64,000 nucleotides of DNA from Methylomonas methanica (GTDB lineage Bacteria > Pseudomonadota > Gammaproteobacteria > Methylococcales > Methylomonadaceae). Made by a program: the position numbers and the translations under genes. Numbering within the stretch: position 1 is the first letter of the stretch; every line of letters starts with the position of its first letter. The stretch covers positions 59,355-123,354 of the forward strand of contig NZ_LUUG01000071.1 of assembly GCF_001644035.1 (NCBI RefSeq). Reading direction: 5' to 3'. The notes below the pieces were generated by a model that did not search any database, was not told the DNA's origin, and was given only the letters and a program-made list of their open reading frames with translations. Shown piece by piece: positions 35,019-43,876 of this stretch.

Positions 35019-36440
35019 TCAATAAGCCTGCTGCCCCACAAATCCTTTGAAAATTGTTAATACCACAATCTTTAAATCTAAAATGACTGACCACTGGCGG
35101 ATGTATTCCAGGTCGTGATGAATCCGTCTTTCCATTTTGTCGATGGTTTCGGTTTCGCCGCGACAACCGCTGATTTGCGCCAAGCCGGTGATGCCGGGCT
35201 TCATTTTGTGCCGCAGCATATAGCCCTGGATCTGTTTGCGGTAGTATTCATTGTGCGCCACGGCATGGGGCCGTGGACCAACCACGGACATGGTGCCGCT
35301 CAACACGTTTAGAAATTGCGGTAATTCGTCTAACGAGGTACGGCGCAGAAAACCGCCCAAGGGCGTTACGCGACTATCGTTGGCCGTGGCTTGTTTGATG
35401 CTGTCGCCATTTTCACACACGGACATTGATCGAAACTTCCAAACCTCAATCTGCTCACCCTTAACGCCGTAACGCATTTGCTTAAAAATGACCGGTCCCG
35501 GCGACGTAATTTTGATCGCAATGGTGATGATCAACATCGGAATAGCGATAATCGGCAAGATGATCGCGCACAACAATAAATCTTCAAGGCGTTTGACCGA
35601 TCCATCCAGCGACGAATTTAAGGGCGTATCGAAGACGCTGACTACCGGAATACCTTTTACGCTGCTGAGTTTGGACTGCATCAGATTGAAGGTAAAAAAG
35701 TCCGGGACAATGTTGACCGACACGGTGCTATCGGCCAGCTCTCGAATCAATTGGTTGATTCGCTTTTCCGCACGAAGGGGCAAGGTGATGTAGATATGAT
35801 CTATCTCTCCGCGCTGTGCTCTTTCCAATAGCTCTTTAAAGTCGCCAACGATAACATCGACCATGTCTTCATCGAGCCGACGCTGTTTATTCTCGATACG
35901 GTCGTCGAAAAATCCCACAAAGCTGTATCCAAGCCACGGCATTTCTGTCAACGCGGCGTTAAGGCGCTTACCTAATGAATTTCCGCCCAAAATCGCGTAA
36001 TTTCGGGTATTAAGCCCGTGCATCCGCAAATAAGACAATGTCGAGCGGCGTAGCGAGTGCAGCATGATGATGCTGAGTGGTGCCAGCGGCAGCCAAAGCT
36101 CCAATACTTGCCGCGAGTATTCAAACCCAAGGTCGAATACAAAAAAACTGCTGGCAATCAGCGCAAAGGCCACTATCCACGACAACAATATCCGCACGGC
36201 GTCGTCAAACAGGGGATCGCCACGCCAGCCGTGATAGATTTCCTGGTGCTCGGCAAAAATACCGAACAGCACCGTGCAAACAATGAATAAGCCTAGGTAT
36301 TCACGACTGAACGTCTCGCCATAAATATGCAGAGAGATGTATAGCGTGATAAAAATCAACGCGGTGTCCATTGCCCGCTTAATGCTTTGCAATTCGGGCT
36401 GTAGCGGCCTGATAAATCCTTTTGGGCGAAACTGATTCAT
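35019..36440 (-). CDS. Undecaprenyl-phosphate hexose-1-phosphate transferase (PHPT, WcaJ/ExoY family)
   Basis: A 473-residue priming enzyme that loads the first sugar-1-phosphate onto undecaprenyl phosphate. Layout: four N-terminal membrane segments (about residues 20-130), a Rossmann-like domain (NYAILGGNSLGKRLNAAL, about 147), one further hydrophobic segment (about 288-308), and the catalytic bacterial sugar transferase domain. That domain shows FKQMRYGVKGEQIEVWKFRS, RRTSLDELPQFLNVL, VGPRPHAV and KPGITGLAQISGCRGET. The length and layout match WcaJ-type proteins. It is the first gene of the leftward polysaccharide series and probably starts the repeat unit, most often with glucose or galactose. 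Confidence 0.92.
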   Translation of the reverse strand: MNQFRPKGFIRPLQPELQSIKRAMDTALIFITLYISLHIYGETFSREYLGLFIVCTVLFGIFAEHQEIYHGWRGDPLFDDAVRILLSWIVAFALIASSFFVFDLGFEYSRQVLELWLPLAPLSIIMLHSLRRSTLSYLRMHGLNTRNYAILGGNSLGKRLNAALTEMPWLGYSFVGFFDDRIENKQRRLDEDMVDVIVGDFKELLERAQRGEIDHIYITLPLRAEKRINQLIRELADSTVSVNIVPDFFTFNLMQSKLSSVKGIPVVSVFDTPLNSSLDGSVKRLEDLLLCAIILPIIAIPMLIITIAIKITSPGPVIFKQMRYGVKGEQIEVWKFRSMSVCENGDSIKQATANDSRVTPLGGFLRRTSLDELPQFLNVLSGTMSVVGPRPHAVAHNEYYRKQIQGYMLRHKMKPGITGLAQISGCRGETETIDKMERRIHHDLEYIRQWSVILDLKIVVLTIFKGFVGQQAY

Positions 36441-36721
36441 ATCAAATATACTGGTTAGCTTAATGAGTGGATCATTTGCCTGCCTGATTATAGGACTTTA
36501 AGCCAAAATTATTTCAGCTTAATGAAAGTTTAATGAAACGCCTGCGGCGGCATGTAAACCGCTAGGCACTAATTCTTAGCGACATCGCAAGCGCAGCATT
36601 TGGTACTCGAATGCCGACTGAAAATTCAACGTTGCTTGCAAGCCACTTTAGCAGGTCTTGCCAAGCTCACCAATAAAAACGCCACCCTTAACCAAGTAAA
36701 CAGACTATTTCATAATTTCCT

Positions 36722-37447
36722 ATGTCAGATTCTTTCATATCAGCTAAAGCCATTCCTGTCCGCGAGCGCCTGATCATGGCCCTGGATGTGTCCAGCATCG
36801 CCGAGGCGCAAGCCTTGGTCGAAGAGTTGGGTGATGCGGTGATTTTTTACAAAGTAGGCATGGAGTTGTTCATGTCGGGTGATTATTTCGGTTTTATAGA
36901 ATGGCTGAAGGCACGTGATAAAAAAGTATTTGTCGATCTTAAGTTTTTTGACATTCCGGCCACGGTGGGTCGCGCAATTAAAGCGTTGAGCAATAAAGGT
37001 GTGGACCTGGCCACTATCCATGGCAACGATTCCATCATGGAAGCGGCAGCAGCAGCGAAAGGCGACTTAAAGGTTTTGGCCGTCACCGCGTTAACCAGCC
37101 TGGATCGCGGCGATTTGGACGACTTGGGCTTTCGGTGCGATGTGCGTGAGTTGGTGTTATCACGCGCCAAACGCGCTTTGCAAATCGGCTGCGACGGCAT
37201 TGTTTCGTCCGGCCTGGAAGTGGCGATGATTCGGGAACAGTTGGGCGAAAAGCTGCTGGTCATCACTCCCGGTATCCGGCCGGTGGACAACCGCGAAGAC
37301 GACGATCAAAAACGTGCGGTAAGCGTCGAACAGGCCATTCAAAACGGCGCGGATTATATAGTGGTGGGCAGACCCATCCGCGATGCGGCTGATCGTAAAG
37401 CGATGGCGGAAAAAATTCAGGGTCAGATAGCGGCGCAGTTTGGTTGA
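36722..37447 (+). CDS. pyrF: Orotidine 5'-phosphate decarboxylase
   Basis: A 241-residue TIM-barrel enzyme that decarboxylates OMP to UMP, the last step of pyrimidine synthesis. The catalytic D-x-K-x-x-D array is present as D72, K74 and D77 in VDLKFFDIP; substrate-binding landmarks are MALDVSS near the N-terminus, VTPGIRP-like VITPGIRPVD and the phosphate-gripper VVGRPIRDA. It appears to be monocistronic, with a palindrome cluster downstream. The ribosome site is weak, and a slightly later start cannot be excluded. Confidence 0.96.
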   Translation: MSDSFISAKAIPVRERLIMALDVSSIAEAQALVEELGDAVIFYKVGMELFMSGDYFGFIEWLKARDKKVFVDLKFFDIPATVGRAIKALSNKGVDLATIHGNDSIMEAAAAAKGDLKVLAVTALTSLDRGDLDDLGFRCDVRELVLSRAKRALQIGCDGIVSSGLEVAMIREQLGEKLLVITPGIRPVDNREDDDQKRAVSVEQAIQNGADYIVVGRPIRDAADRKAMAEKIQGQIAAQFG

Positions 37448-37516
37448 GTGTTTGCGTTAATCCGGGTTTAGTTAGCTTGAGGGGTAAAAAATTTAGTTTT
37501 GCCGGGACTTTTAACT

Positions 37517-37648
37517 CCCCTCACCCCAGCCCTCTCCCTGAGGGAGAGGGGGAATACCGGTATTTTTATTAGCTAGACTAAATTAGGATCGCCCCATCTA
37601 GATCGGAAAGATAACTCCCTCTCCCCCGGGAGAGGGCAGGGGTGAGGG
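37517..37648. repeat. CCCTCTCC palindrome family, back-to-back pair before the DUF559 gene
   Basis: A reverse unit (37517-37552, CCCCTCACCCCAGCCCTCTC ... GGGAGAGGGGG) is followed 64 bases later by a forward unit (37617-37648, CCCTCTCCCCCGGGAGAGGG plus CAGGGGTGAGGG). Their tails point outward, opposite to the facing pairs elsewhere. The forward unit ends 21 bases before the ATG of the DUF559 gene. Confidence 0.85.
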
Positions 37649-37669
37649 AATCCAAAAAAGGCTTTTGCA

Positions 37670-38098
37670 ATGAAAGAATTGGCCCGTTCACTACGCAGAA
37701 ATCAAACCGACGCCGAACGAGTGATTTGGCAACAGATCAGGAATCGGCAATTGTTGGGCTGTAAATTTCGTAGACAGCAGGTTATCGGCCCATTTATCGT
37801 TGATTTTGTTTGCCTGGAACCCAAGTTGGTAATTGAAGTTGATGGCGGACAACACGCTGATCAAAAGCAATACGATCAAGACAGAAGCCATTATTTACAA
37901 CAGCTGGGATATAGAGTACTTAGATTTTGGAATCATGAGGTTTTACAAGATACGCCTGCCGTAATGGAAGCCATTCATCTGACTGTGCTTGAGTTAAGAG
38001 AATCGGTAAAAGCCGAGGAAACCCCTTCTCCCTTGGAGAGAGGGAATACTCCAAACTTAATAGCATTAGCCTATGAAAGTAAAGAGCCGTTAATTTGA
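37670..38098 (+). CDS. DUF559 endonuclease-like protein (Vsr/PD-(D/E)XK fold)
   Basis: A 142-residue protein. The N-terminus MKELARSLRRNQTDAERVIW, FRRQQVIGPFIVDFVC and LVIEVDGGQH are the hallmarks of DUF559, related to the Vsr mismatch endonuclease. The candidate catalytic residues D45, E56 and D58 are present, and GYRVLRFWNHEVLQ closes the domain near residue 93. From about residue 114 the protein runs into a CCCTTCTCCC/GGAGAGAGGG palindrome (ETPSPLERGN) and ends in a poorly ordered tail, so the repeat supplies the C-terminus. The gene is surrounded by more copies of the same palindrome. Biological function is unknown; single-strand or branched-DNA cleavage is a plausible inference from the fold. 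Confidence 0.85.
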   Translation: MKELARSLRRNQTDAERVIWQQIRNRQLLGCKFRRQQVIGPFIVDFVCLEPKLVIEVDGGQHADQKQYDQDRSHYLQQLGYRVLRFWNHEVLQDTPAVMEAIHLTVLELRESVKAEETPSPLERGNTPNLIALAYESKEPLI

Positions 38099-38168
38099 CT
38101 CCCTCCCTGCAGGACGACTGCATGGGTGCACGAGGCTGGGCAATGTCGGGCGTAGTTGACCAATAAAC

Positions 38169-38268
38169 TCCCTCTCCTGATGGAGAGGGTTGGGGTGAGG
38201 AGAATTAAATAAGGTGAATTTCCTATTTTTATGTTCCTCACCCCTCCTTCTCCCGTGATAGAAGGGGA
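38169..38268. repeat. CCCTCTCC palindrome family, facing pair after the DUF559 gene
   Basis: Forward unit 38169-38202 (CCCTCTCCTGATGGAGAGGG plus TTGGGGTGAGGAG) faces a degenerate reverse unit 38235-38268 (CCTCACCCCTCCTTCTCCCG ... GAAGGGG). The 283 bases between the DUF559 gene and aroK contain this pair and a few decayed pieces (for example CCCTCCCTGCAGG at 38101-38113), and no gene. Confidence 0.8.
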
Positions 38269-38381
38269 TTCCTTTAATTTTTAGAGCCCTTCAAAAGCTA
38301 ACGCCCGGCATCTAAAATTTAACTCCCTGCAAAAAGTGGGCATAATGCTCCGGTTTTTAATGCGCGAAACCAGCCAATGCA

Positions 38382-38936
38382 ATGAAACCAGCGGCAAATA
38401 TCTATTTGATCGGCCTGATGGGTGTGGGTAAAACCACCATAGGCAAACAGCTTGCTAAAGCCTTGCAATGGCCGTTCTACGACAGCGATAGAGTCATCGA
38501 GGAATGCACCGGCGTCGATATTCCGACGATCTTCTCTTACGAAGGCGAAGAAGGCTTCCGGATGCGCGAGCAAACCGTGATCCGTCATTTATCGGCGTTG
38601 CAAGGGATAGTGATGGCTACCGGCGGCGGCGCGGTGTTAATGCCGGAAAATCGGGCAGCATTAAAGCAAAACGGTTTCGTGGTGTATCTGCACTGCTCTA
38701 TCGACAAAATCCTGCATCGCACCAAGCACGATACGCAACGCCCGCTGCTACGTACCGACAACCCCAGACAACGCCTGCAAACCCTGCTGGCGCAACGCGA
38801 CCCGCTTTATACAGAATGCGCCGACTTTAAAATCGACTCCGGCGTATTGCCTACTAAAACCGTGGTGAAAACCATTTTGCAGCAATATCAGGCTGCTTTA
38901 GAAGATCATGAAAGAATTGCAAGTTGCACTAAATAA
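38382..38936 (+). CDS. aroK: Shikimate kinase
   Basis: A 184-residue P-loop kinase that phosphorylates shikimate at the 3-hydroxyl in aromatic amino-acid synthesis. The Walker A motif is GLMGVGKTT (residues 11-19); the shikimate-binding aspartate and arginine are in YDSDRVIEE and EEGFRMREQ, with GGGAV and the lid arginine in TQRPLL. The length is normal for AroK. Its last 29 bases overlap the start of aroB, so the two are translationally coupled. The order aroK-aroB-damX is standard in gammaproteobacteria. Confidence 0.96.
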   Translation: MKPAANIYLIGLMGVGKTTIGKQLAKALQWPFYDSDRVIEECTGVDIPTIFSYEGEEGFRMREQTVIRHLSALQGIVMATGGGAVLMPENRAALKQNGFVVYLHCSIDKILHRTKHDTQRPLLRTDNPRQRLQTLLAQRDPLYTECADFKIDSGVLPTKTVVKTILQQYQAALEDHERIASCTK

Positions 38937-39993
38937 CGACAGAAACTACCCGATTTACATTGGCGCCGGCTTGCTGGCCCAAGCGGAACTGTTGACCAAA
39001 CATATTCGCTCCAAGCAGGTATTGATCGTTACCAACGAGACTATCGCCCCGCTTTATTTGGCCAAATTGCAGACGGCATTGGGCGGCGACTATCAAGTCG
39101 AAACAGTCATTCTCCCAGACGGCGAGCAGTACAAAACACTCCAATATCTGGAAAAAGTCTTCGATCAATTGCTCGCCAAAAAATTTAGCCGCAACGCCAC
39201 TTTGATTGCCTTGGGCGGCGGTGTGATCGGCGACATGGGCGGCTTTGCGGCAGCCTGCTATCAACGCGGTATCGCCTTTATCCAGATCCCCACCACTCTA
39301 TTGGCTCAGGTCGATTCGTCCGTCGGCGGCAAAACCGGCGTGAACCATCCGCTGGGTAAAAATATGATAGGCGCGTTTTATCAACCGCAATGCGTCATCG
39401 CCGACGCTGACGTGCTGGATACTCTTGACGACAGACAGTTGTCGGCTGGCCTGGCGGAAGTCATTAAATACGGTCTGATCCGCGACCCCGGCTTTTTAGA
39501 ATGGCTGGAAGCGAATATGCCGAAATTGCTGGCGCGCGATAAAGACGCGTTGGCTTATGCCATCGAGCGCTCCTGCATCAATAAAGCCGAAGTGGTCGGC
39601 GAAGACGAGTTCGAATCCGGCGTGCGCGCTACTCTAAACTTGGGCCACACCTTCGGCCACGCCATCGAAACCGGCAGCGGCTACGGCCATTATCTGCACG
39701 GCGAGGCAGTGGCTATCGGCACTTGTTTTGCCGCCGATTTATCGCGACGCCTGGGCTGGCTGAATGATGCCGACGTCAATCGGATTATCGCCGTGTTCCA
39801 GGCCGCCAATTTGCCTGTCACTCCTCCCACGGAAATGACGACCGAGCAATATGTGGATTTGATGGCCGTGGATAAAAAAAATGTCGACGGCAAAATTCGG
39901 GTGATTTTGCTGGAAGCGGTCGGCAAAGCCTCTCTCCCCGTCAACGTCGATCTGGCGCAATTGCAGGCAACCTTGAACGGCTATGCTGGATAA
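38908..39993 (+). CDS. aroB: 3-dehydroquinate synthase
   Basis: A 361-residue NAD- and zinc-dependent enzyme turning DAHP into 3-dehydroquinate, the second step of the shikimate pathway. Landmarks are [29 protein letters not shown], the substrate-site [19 protein letters not shown] and the metal ligands in LAEVIKYG (Glu), [12 protein letters not shown] (His) and HGEAVAIG (His). It overlaps aroK by 29 bases and the damX-like gene by 11, giving one compact operon. Confidence 0.97.
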   Translation: MKELQVALNNDRNYPIYIGAGLLAQAELLTKHIRSKQVLIVTNETIAPLYLAKLQTALGGDYQVETVILPDGEQYKTLQYLEKVFDQLLAKKFSRNATLIALGGGVIGDMGGFAAACYQRGIAFIQIPTTLLAQVDSSVGGKTGVNHPLGKNMIGAFYQPQCVIADADVLDTLDDRQLSAGLAEVIKYGLIRDPGFLEWLEANMPKLLARDKDALAYAIERSCINKAEVVGEDEFESGVRATLNLGHTFGHAIETGSGYGHYLHGEAVAIGTCFAADLSRRLGWLNDADVNRIIAVFQAANLPVTPPTEMTTEQYVDLMAVDKKNVDGKIRVILLEAVGKASLPVNVDLAQLQATLNGYAG

Positions 39994-41521
39994 CGACGAC
40001 CTGACTTACAGTTACCAAAAGCGCTCCGTGGTCAACAATACCGAACGGGCCTTGATTACGCTGGAGCGCTCGCAAAAACTGGATTTGCTGCTGCACTTGC
40101 TGGCCAATTTGCAGCAATCGCTGATCGTCTGCGGCCCGGAAGGCATCGGTAAAACCACGTTATTGGAGACTGTCAGGCAAAATCGCAAGGATATGTGGGA
40201 AGTCGTGTTGCTGCCTGCCTCAGCAGACTCCAGCTTCGAAAGCCTGATCAATGATTTATTACGCGGCCTGAACATCGCCAAGGCTTCGGCTTTCGATCTC
40301 AGCGCGCTGCGCGACAAATGCGCCAAACAAAAAGTGGTGCTGCTGATCGACGATGCCGGCAATTTGGTACCCGGTTTGATCACGATGCTGATTGAGTTTG
40401 CCGACTCGCTGCCGGGCTTACGGCTGGTGTTAGCGATGAATCACGATCAATTCCACATCAAAAGCGGTACCGACAAACGGGTGGAAGAATGTCATTTCAT
40501 CGAACTGCCACCGCTCAGCAAAAAGCAATGCGGCGAGTATTTGCAAAACCTGTCGGCGCAGCCCGGCGCGGTGGTGTCCTTCAACGCCATCAGCGACAGC
40601 CTGATCGAAGATTTATACCGCGCCAGCAACGGTATCCCCGGCAAGATTCTGGCTCAATTGCCTAAATTGGCTAATTACCAAAGCCAAAAACGCAGCAAGG
40701 TGGGATTATGGTTGGCAATCGCCGGCGTTTTAACCGGGGCCGGCTATGCGGTGCAATCTTTATTGCCGCTGGACATGATTATTGAACAGCCCGCCGGCAA
40801 TGCGCCGATTGCCAGTCAAAGCGAAAACACCAACAAGCTTGTGATCGAAAGTCTGCCTGTTCCGGCAACACCAGCACCCATAGAGCCATCGGCGCCGGCA
40901 AATGAAATACCAATAGCACCAACCCCGGTTGCAGCATTGCCCGAACCTAAAGCTGCCGAGCCGGAACCGGCACCAACTATCGATGCGGTCGCCGTTGCCC
41001 CCGTTCAGGACAAGCCTAAGCCGGCCAATCCTGTTCCAAATAACACGGACAAACAGCCAGCAAGCCAGCCTGTTGCCAGCGAAACTATTAGTGCACCAGC
41101 CACTGCCAGCCCTCCGGAACCCAAAACCGAGCCGCAGCAGGAAAAACCTGCAACGCCCGCTATAGAGCCACCGCCCGTCCAAGCCGCGACCAAGCCCGTG
41201 GAACACAAACCTGCCAAACCCGCCTTCGAAGGCAGCGATCAGGATTGGATCATGGCGCAACCGGCCGGCAACTTCACGCTGCAAGTCATGGTGTTGTCCA
41301 GTAAAGATGCGGCGCTGCGTTTCCAAAGAAAATACGCCGATTACCGCGACGGCCTGAAGTTCTATCCGATCAAACAAGGCGAACAGGAAAAATACGTGGT
41401 AATTTACGGCTCTTTCCAAACCGCCGCCGAAGCGATTCAACTTAAAGCCGTCATGCCCGGCGAGTTTAAGCAGGCCATGGAAAAGCGCTTCCGGGCCGTA
41501 CAAAAAGAAAGCCGCCGCTGA
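39983..41521 (+). CDS. damX: DamX-like septal protein: AAA-type ATPase domain plus SPOR domain
   Basis: A 512-residue protein. The N-terminal P-loop ATPase has a Walker [11 protein letters not shown] (about residue 51) and Walker [11 protein letters not shown] single membrane segment (about 237-257) is followed by a long Pro/Ala/Glu-rich periplasmic linker (about 265-420) and a C-terminal SPOR domain ([18 protein letters not shown] ... [13 protein letters not shown]). SPOR domains bind peptidoglycan without stem peptides at the division ring. E. coli DamX lacks a complete ATPase motif and is followed by dam; here the ATPase looks intact and hemE follows, as in several other gammaproteobacteria. 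It overlaps aroB by 11 bases. Confidence 0.88.
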   Translation: MLDNDDLTYSYQKRSVVNNTERALITLERSQKLDLLLHLLANLQQSLIVCGPEGIGKTTLLETVRQNRKDMWEVVLLPASADSSFESLINDLLRGLNIAKASAFDLSALRDKCAKQKVVLLIDDAGNLVPGLITMLIEFADSLPGLRLVLAMNHDQFHIKSGTDKRVEECHFIELPPLSKKQCGEYLQNLSAQPGAVVSFNAISDSLIEDLYRASNGIPGKILAQLPKLANYQSQKRSKVGLWLAIAGVLTGAGYAVQSLLPLDMIIEQPAGNAPIASQSENTNKLVIESLPVPATPAPIEPSAPANEIPIAPTPVAALPEPKAAEPEPAPTIDAVAVAPVQDKPKPANPVPNNTDKQPASQPVASETISAPATASPPEPKTEPQQEKPATPAIEPPPVQAATKPVEHKPAKPAFEGSDQDWIMAQPAGNFTLQVMVLSSKDAALRFQRKYADYRDGLKFYPIKQGEQEKYVVIYGSFQTAAEAIQLKAVMPGEFKQAMEKRFRAVQKESRR

Positions 41522-41543
41522 TTCTCACCCCCAATCAAAACGA

Positions 41544-42608
41544 ATGACCAACTTACAAAACGACTTATTCTTAAAAGCCCTGTTAAGACAGCCTGTCGAG
41601 CGCACACCCGTCTGGATGATGCGCCAAGCCGGACGTTATTTACCCGAGTATCGGGAAGTGCGCGCCAAGGCCGGCAGCTTCATGCAGCTCTGCACCAATC
41701 CGGAACTGGCTTGCGAAGTGACCTTGCAACCGCTGGAACGCTTTAATTTCGACGCTGCCATCTTATTTTCCGACATTCTGACCATTCCCGATGCGATGGG
41801 CTTAGGTCTCTCGTTTGCCGAAGGTGAAGGCCCGCAATTTGCCAACCCGGTTAGAACCGCCGCCGACATCGCCAAACTGCCGATTCCCGACCCGGAAACC
41901 GAATTGCGCTATGTGATTGACGCAGTGCGCTTGATCAAAACCAATCTGCACGGCCGGGTACCCTTGATCGGTTTTTCCGGAAGTCCCTGGACGCTGGCCA
42001 CCTACATGGTGGAAGGCAAAAGCAGCAAAAGCTTTCAGAAAGTGAAAAGCCTGATGTTCGAACAACCGCAGCTCATGCACCAGATGCTGGATAAGCTGGC
42101 ACAATCGGTTGCCTCTTATTTGAATGCGCAAATCGCTGCCGGCGCCGATGCGGTGATGGTGTTCGACACCTGGGGCGGCATGCTCAGCCACGACGATTAT
42201 CTGGAGTTTTCGTTGCGCTATGCCCGGCAGGTTCGCGAGCTGTTAAATACCCGCCATGATGGCAAGCAAATCCCCACCATTTTGTTTACCAAGGGCGGCG
42301 GTCTGTGGCTGGAAGCGATGGCCGATACCGGTTACGACGCATTGGGCCTGGACTGGCAAACCGACATCGGTCAGGCGCGCGCCCGCGTCGGCGACCGGGT
42401 GGCGTTGCAGGGCAATATGGACCCGATCACGCTATATGCGCAACCAGAAGTGATCCGCGAGAAAGTCGGCAAAGTGCTGCAAAGTTTCGGCAATGGCTCG
42501 GGACATGTATTTAATTTAGGCCATGGCATTTTGCCTGACATTAATCCGGAACACGTTAAAGCCATGGTCGATGCGGTACGGGAATTGAGTCCGCAATATC
42601 ATCGATAA
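41544..42608 (+). CDS. hemE: Uroporphyrinogen decarboxylase
   Basis: A 354-residue enzyme that removes four carboxyl groups from uroporphyrinogen III to give coproporphyrinogen III in haem synthesis. The signature [16 protein letters not shown] (active-site arginines R27 and R31) opens the protein; [20 protein letters not shown] supplies the catalytic Asp and [13 protein letters not shown] is the second signature. It is the same length as the E. coli enzyme. It follows damX by 22 bases and probably shares its transcript; a palindrome pair follows. Confidence 0.97.
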   Translation: MTNLQNDLFLKALLRQPVERTPVWMMRQAGRYLPEYREVRAKAGSFMQLCTNPELACEVTLQPLERFNFDAAILFSDILTIPDAMGLGLSFAEGEGPQFANPVRTAADIAKLPIPDPETELRYVIDAVRLIKTNLHGRVPLIGFSGSPWTLATYMVEGKSSKSFQKVKSLMFEQPQLMHQMLDKLAQSVASYLNAQIAAGADAVMVFDTWGGMLSHDDYLEFSLRYARQVRELLNTRHDGKQIPTILFTKGGGLWLEAMADTGYDALGLDWQTDIGQARARVGDRVALQGNMDPITLYAQPEVIREKVGKVLQSFGNGSGHVFNLGHGILPDINPEHVKAMVDAVRELSPQYHR

Positions 42609-42651
42609 ATAAGGGCATTTACACTTAAGGACAATGCCGCTAAGTTACGCC

Positions 42652-42741
42652 TCCCTCTCCCTCCGGGAGAGGGCTGGGGTGAGGGGTGTAAATAATTGAT
42701 TTTAATCTCCCTCATCCTAACCTTCTCCCGGAGGGAGAAGG
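42652..42741. repeat. CCCTCTCC palindrome family, facing pair (best-preserved)
   Basis: Forward unit 42652-42686 (CCCTCTCCCTCCGGGAGAGG plus GCTGGGGTGAGGGG) faces reverse unit 42708-42741 (CCCTCATCCTAACCTTCTCC, CGGAGGGAGAAGG). The 21-base centre is AT-rich. Placed between hemE and yjbQ, it could fold into a long hairpin and end the hemE transcript. Confidence 0.85.
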
Positions 42742-42867
42742 AATTATCTACCTCAACTTTGCGGTATTGCTCCGGGATTAGAGGACCAATTGCGGAGTTT
42801 TACGATTCGCTGAATAATTTGCAGCCATCCAAATTTCCAACATTTATCAATTTTTAACATTCTCGCC

Positions 42868-43287
42868 ATGTGGATTCAAAAACGCATCCAGCTTGCCGCA
42901 AAACCGCGCGGTTTTCATTTGATCACGCGGGAAATCGTCGGCCAGCTAGCCGAACTGGATAAAATTGAAATAGGCTTGGCACATGTGTTTTTGCAACATA
43001 CTTCGGCATCGCTGGCGATCAACGAAAACGCGGATGCCGATGTACGCCGGGACCTGGAAAGTTATTTCTCCCGGGCGGTAACGGAAAATGAACCATACTA
43101 CCGCCACACGCTCGAAGGGCCGGACGATATGCCTGCTCATATTAAAACCGTTATATTGGGCAGCTCGCTAAGCATTCCGATCAGCGATGGCCAATTGGCC
43201 TTGGGGATATGGCAAGGCATTTATCTATGCGAGCATCGCAATCATGCCGGCAATCGCACTATCATCGTTACACTACACGGCGAATAA
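42868..43287 (+). CDS. yjbQ: YjbQ/UPF0047 family protein
   Basis: A 139-residue protein, the usual length of the family. Conserved landmarks are FHLITREIVGQL, HVFLQHTSASLAINENAD, YRHTLEGPDDMPAHIKT and the C-terminal GIWQGIYLCEHRNHAGNR, which holds conserved His and Glu residues of the putative metal site. YjbQ proteins have weak thiamine-phosphate synthase activity and can rescue thiE mutants, but the true role is unsettled. It lies ten bases before the DUF411 gene. Confidence 0.93.
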   Translation: MWIQKRIQLAAKPRGFHLITREIVGQLAELDKIEIGLAHVFLQHTSASLAINENADADVRRDLESYFSRAVTENEPYYRHTLEGPDDMPAHIKTVILGSSLSIPISDGQLALGIWQGIYLCEHRNHAGNRTIIVTLHGE

Positions 43288-43297
43288 AGAGGTATTT

Positions 43298-43756
43298 ATG
43301 AGAGCAGCAAAACTAATGGTTTTATTACTGGCGGCTTGCAGCCAAAGCCCGTCTGCTGAAGAAGCCGGAAAGCCGCTGGAAATGACAGTCTATCGTAGCC
43401 CCACTTGCGGTTGTTGCGGCAAATGGCTGGAACATGCCAAGCAAAACGGTTTCAAAATCAACGATGTGATCAGCGAAGACATGGAGACCATCAAAGCCCG
43501 TTTCGGCGTGCCTGAGAAGCTGGCATCCTGTCATACCGCTATCGTGGACGGTCATGTCATCGAAGGCCACGTGCCCGCCGCCGACATTCAGAAACTGTTG
43601 CAAAGCAAATCCAAAATAGTGGGCATCGCCGCGCCGGGCATGCCGATGGGCAGCCCCGGCATGGAAATGGGTGGGCAACAAGACGCCTACAAGGTGGTTT
43701 CCTTCGATAAAGACGGTAAGTACGAGGTGTTTGCAGAGCATGGCAGCAATCAATAA
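43298..43756 (+). CDS. DUF411 putative metal-binding lipoprotein
   Basis: A 152-residue protein. The start is set at the ATG preceded by AAAGAGG; the frame continues upstream inside yjbQ and that part is not coding. A short lipoprotein signal (MVLLLAACSQ, lipidated Cys at residue 14) places it at a membrane. The DUF411 core follows: YRSPTCGCCGKWLEHAKQNG with the CxxC metal site, LASCHTAIVDGHVIEGHVPA with a further Cys-His pair, and a Met/Gly-rich PGMPMGSPGMEMGG segment. Related proteins sit with copper-resistance genes, so periplasmic copper binding is likely; here no other copper gene is adjacent. Confidence 0.85.
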   Translation: MRAAKLMVLLLAACSQSPSAEEAGKPLEMTVYRSPTCGCCGKWLEHAKQNGFKINDVISEDMETIKARFGVPEKLASCHTAIVDGHVIEGHVPAADIQKLLQSKSKIVGIAAPGMPMGSPGMEMGGQQDAYKVVSFDKDGKYEVFAEHGSNQ

Positions 43757-43876
43757 CTAGGCTACCCGCTCTCGAATACTCATGACCTGCAATCGCACTT
43801 CACCTCCAATGACGCGCCGTCGCCAATTGCCGTTTAGATAGCTGTCAACAATTATGTGCTTTTGGCAACACAGCGT

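Noticed and set aside
36441..36721. Search for tRNA or small RNA genes in the gap before pyrF
   Set aside because: No cloverleaf arms, CCA end or strong terminator could be recognised here or in any other gap of the window.
40760..41503. 247-codon open frame on the minus strand inside damX
   Set aside because: It mirrors the Pro/Ala-rich linker of DamX, giving a Gly/Arg/Trp-rich sequence with no family features or ribosome site.
43187..43297. Upstream extension of the DUF411 gene inside yjbQ
   Set aside because: It overlaps yjbQ coding sequence in another frame; the ATG at 43298 has a ribosome site and starts a lipoprotein signal.
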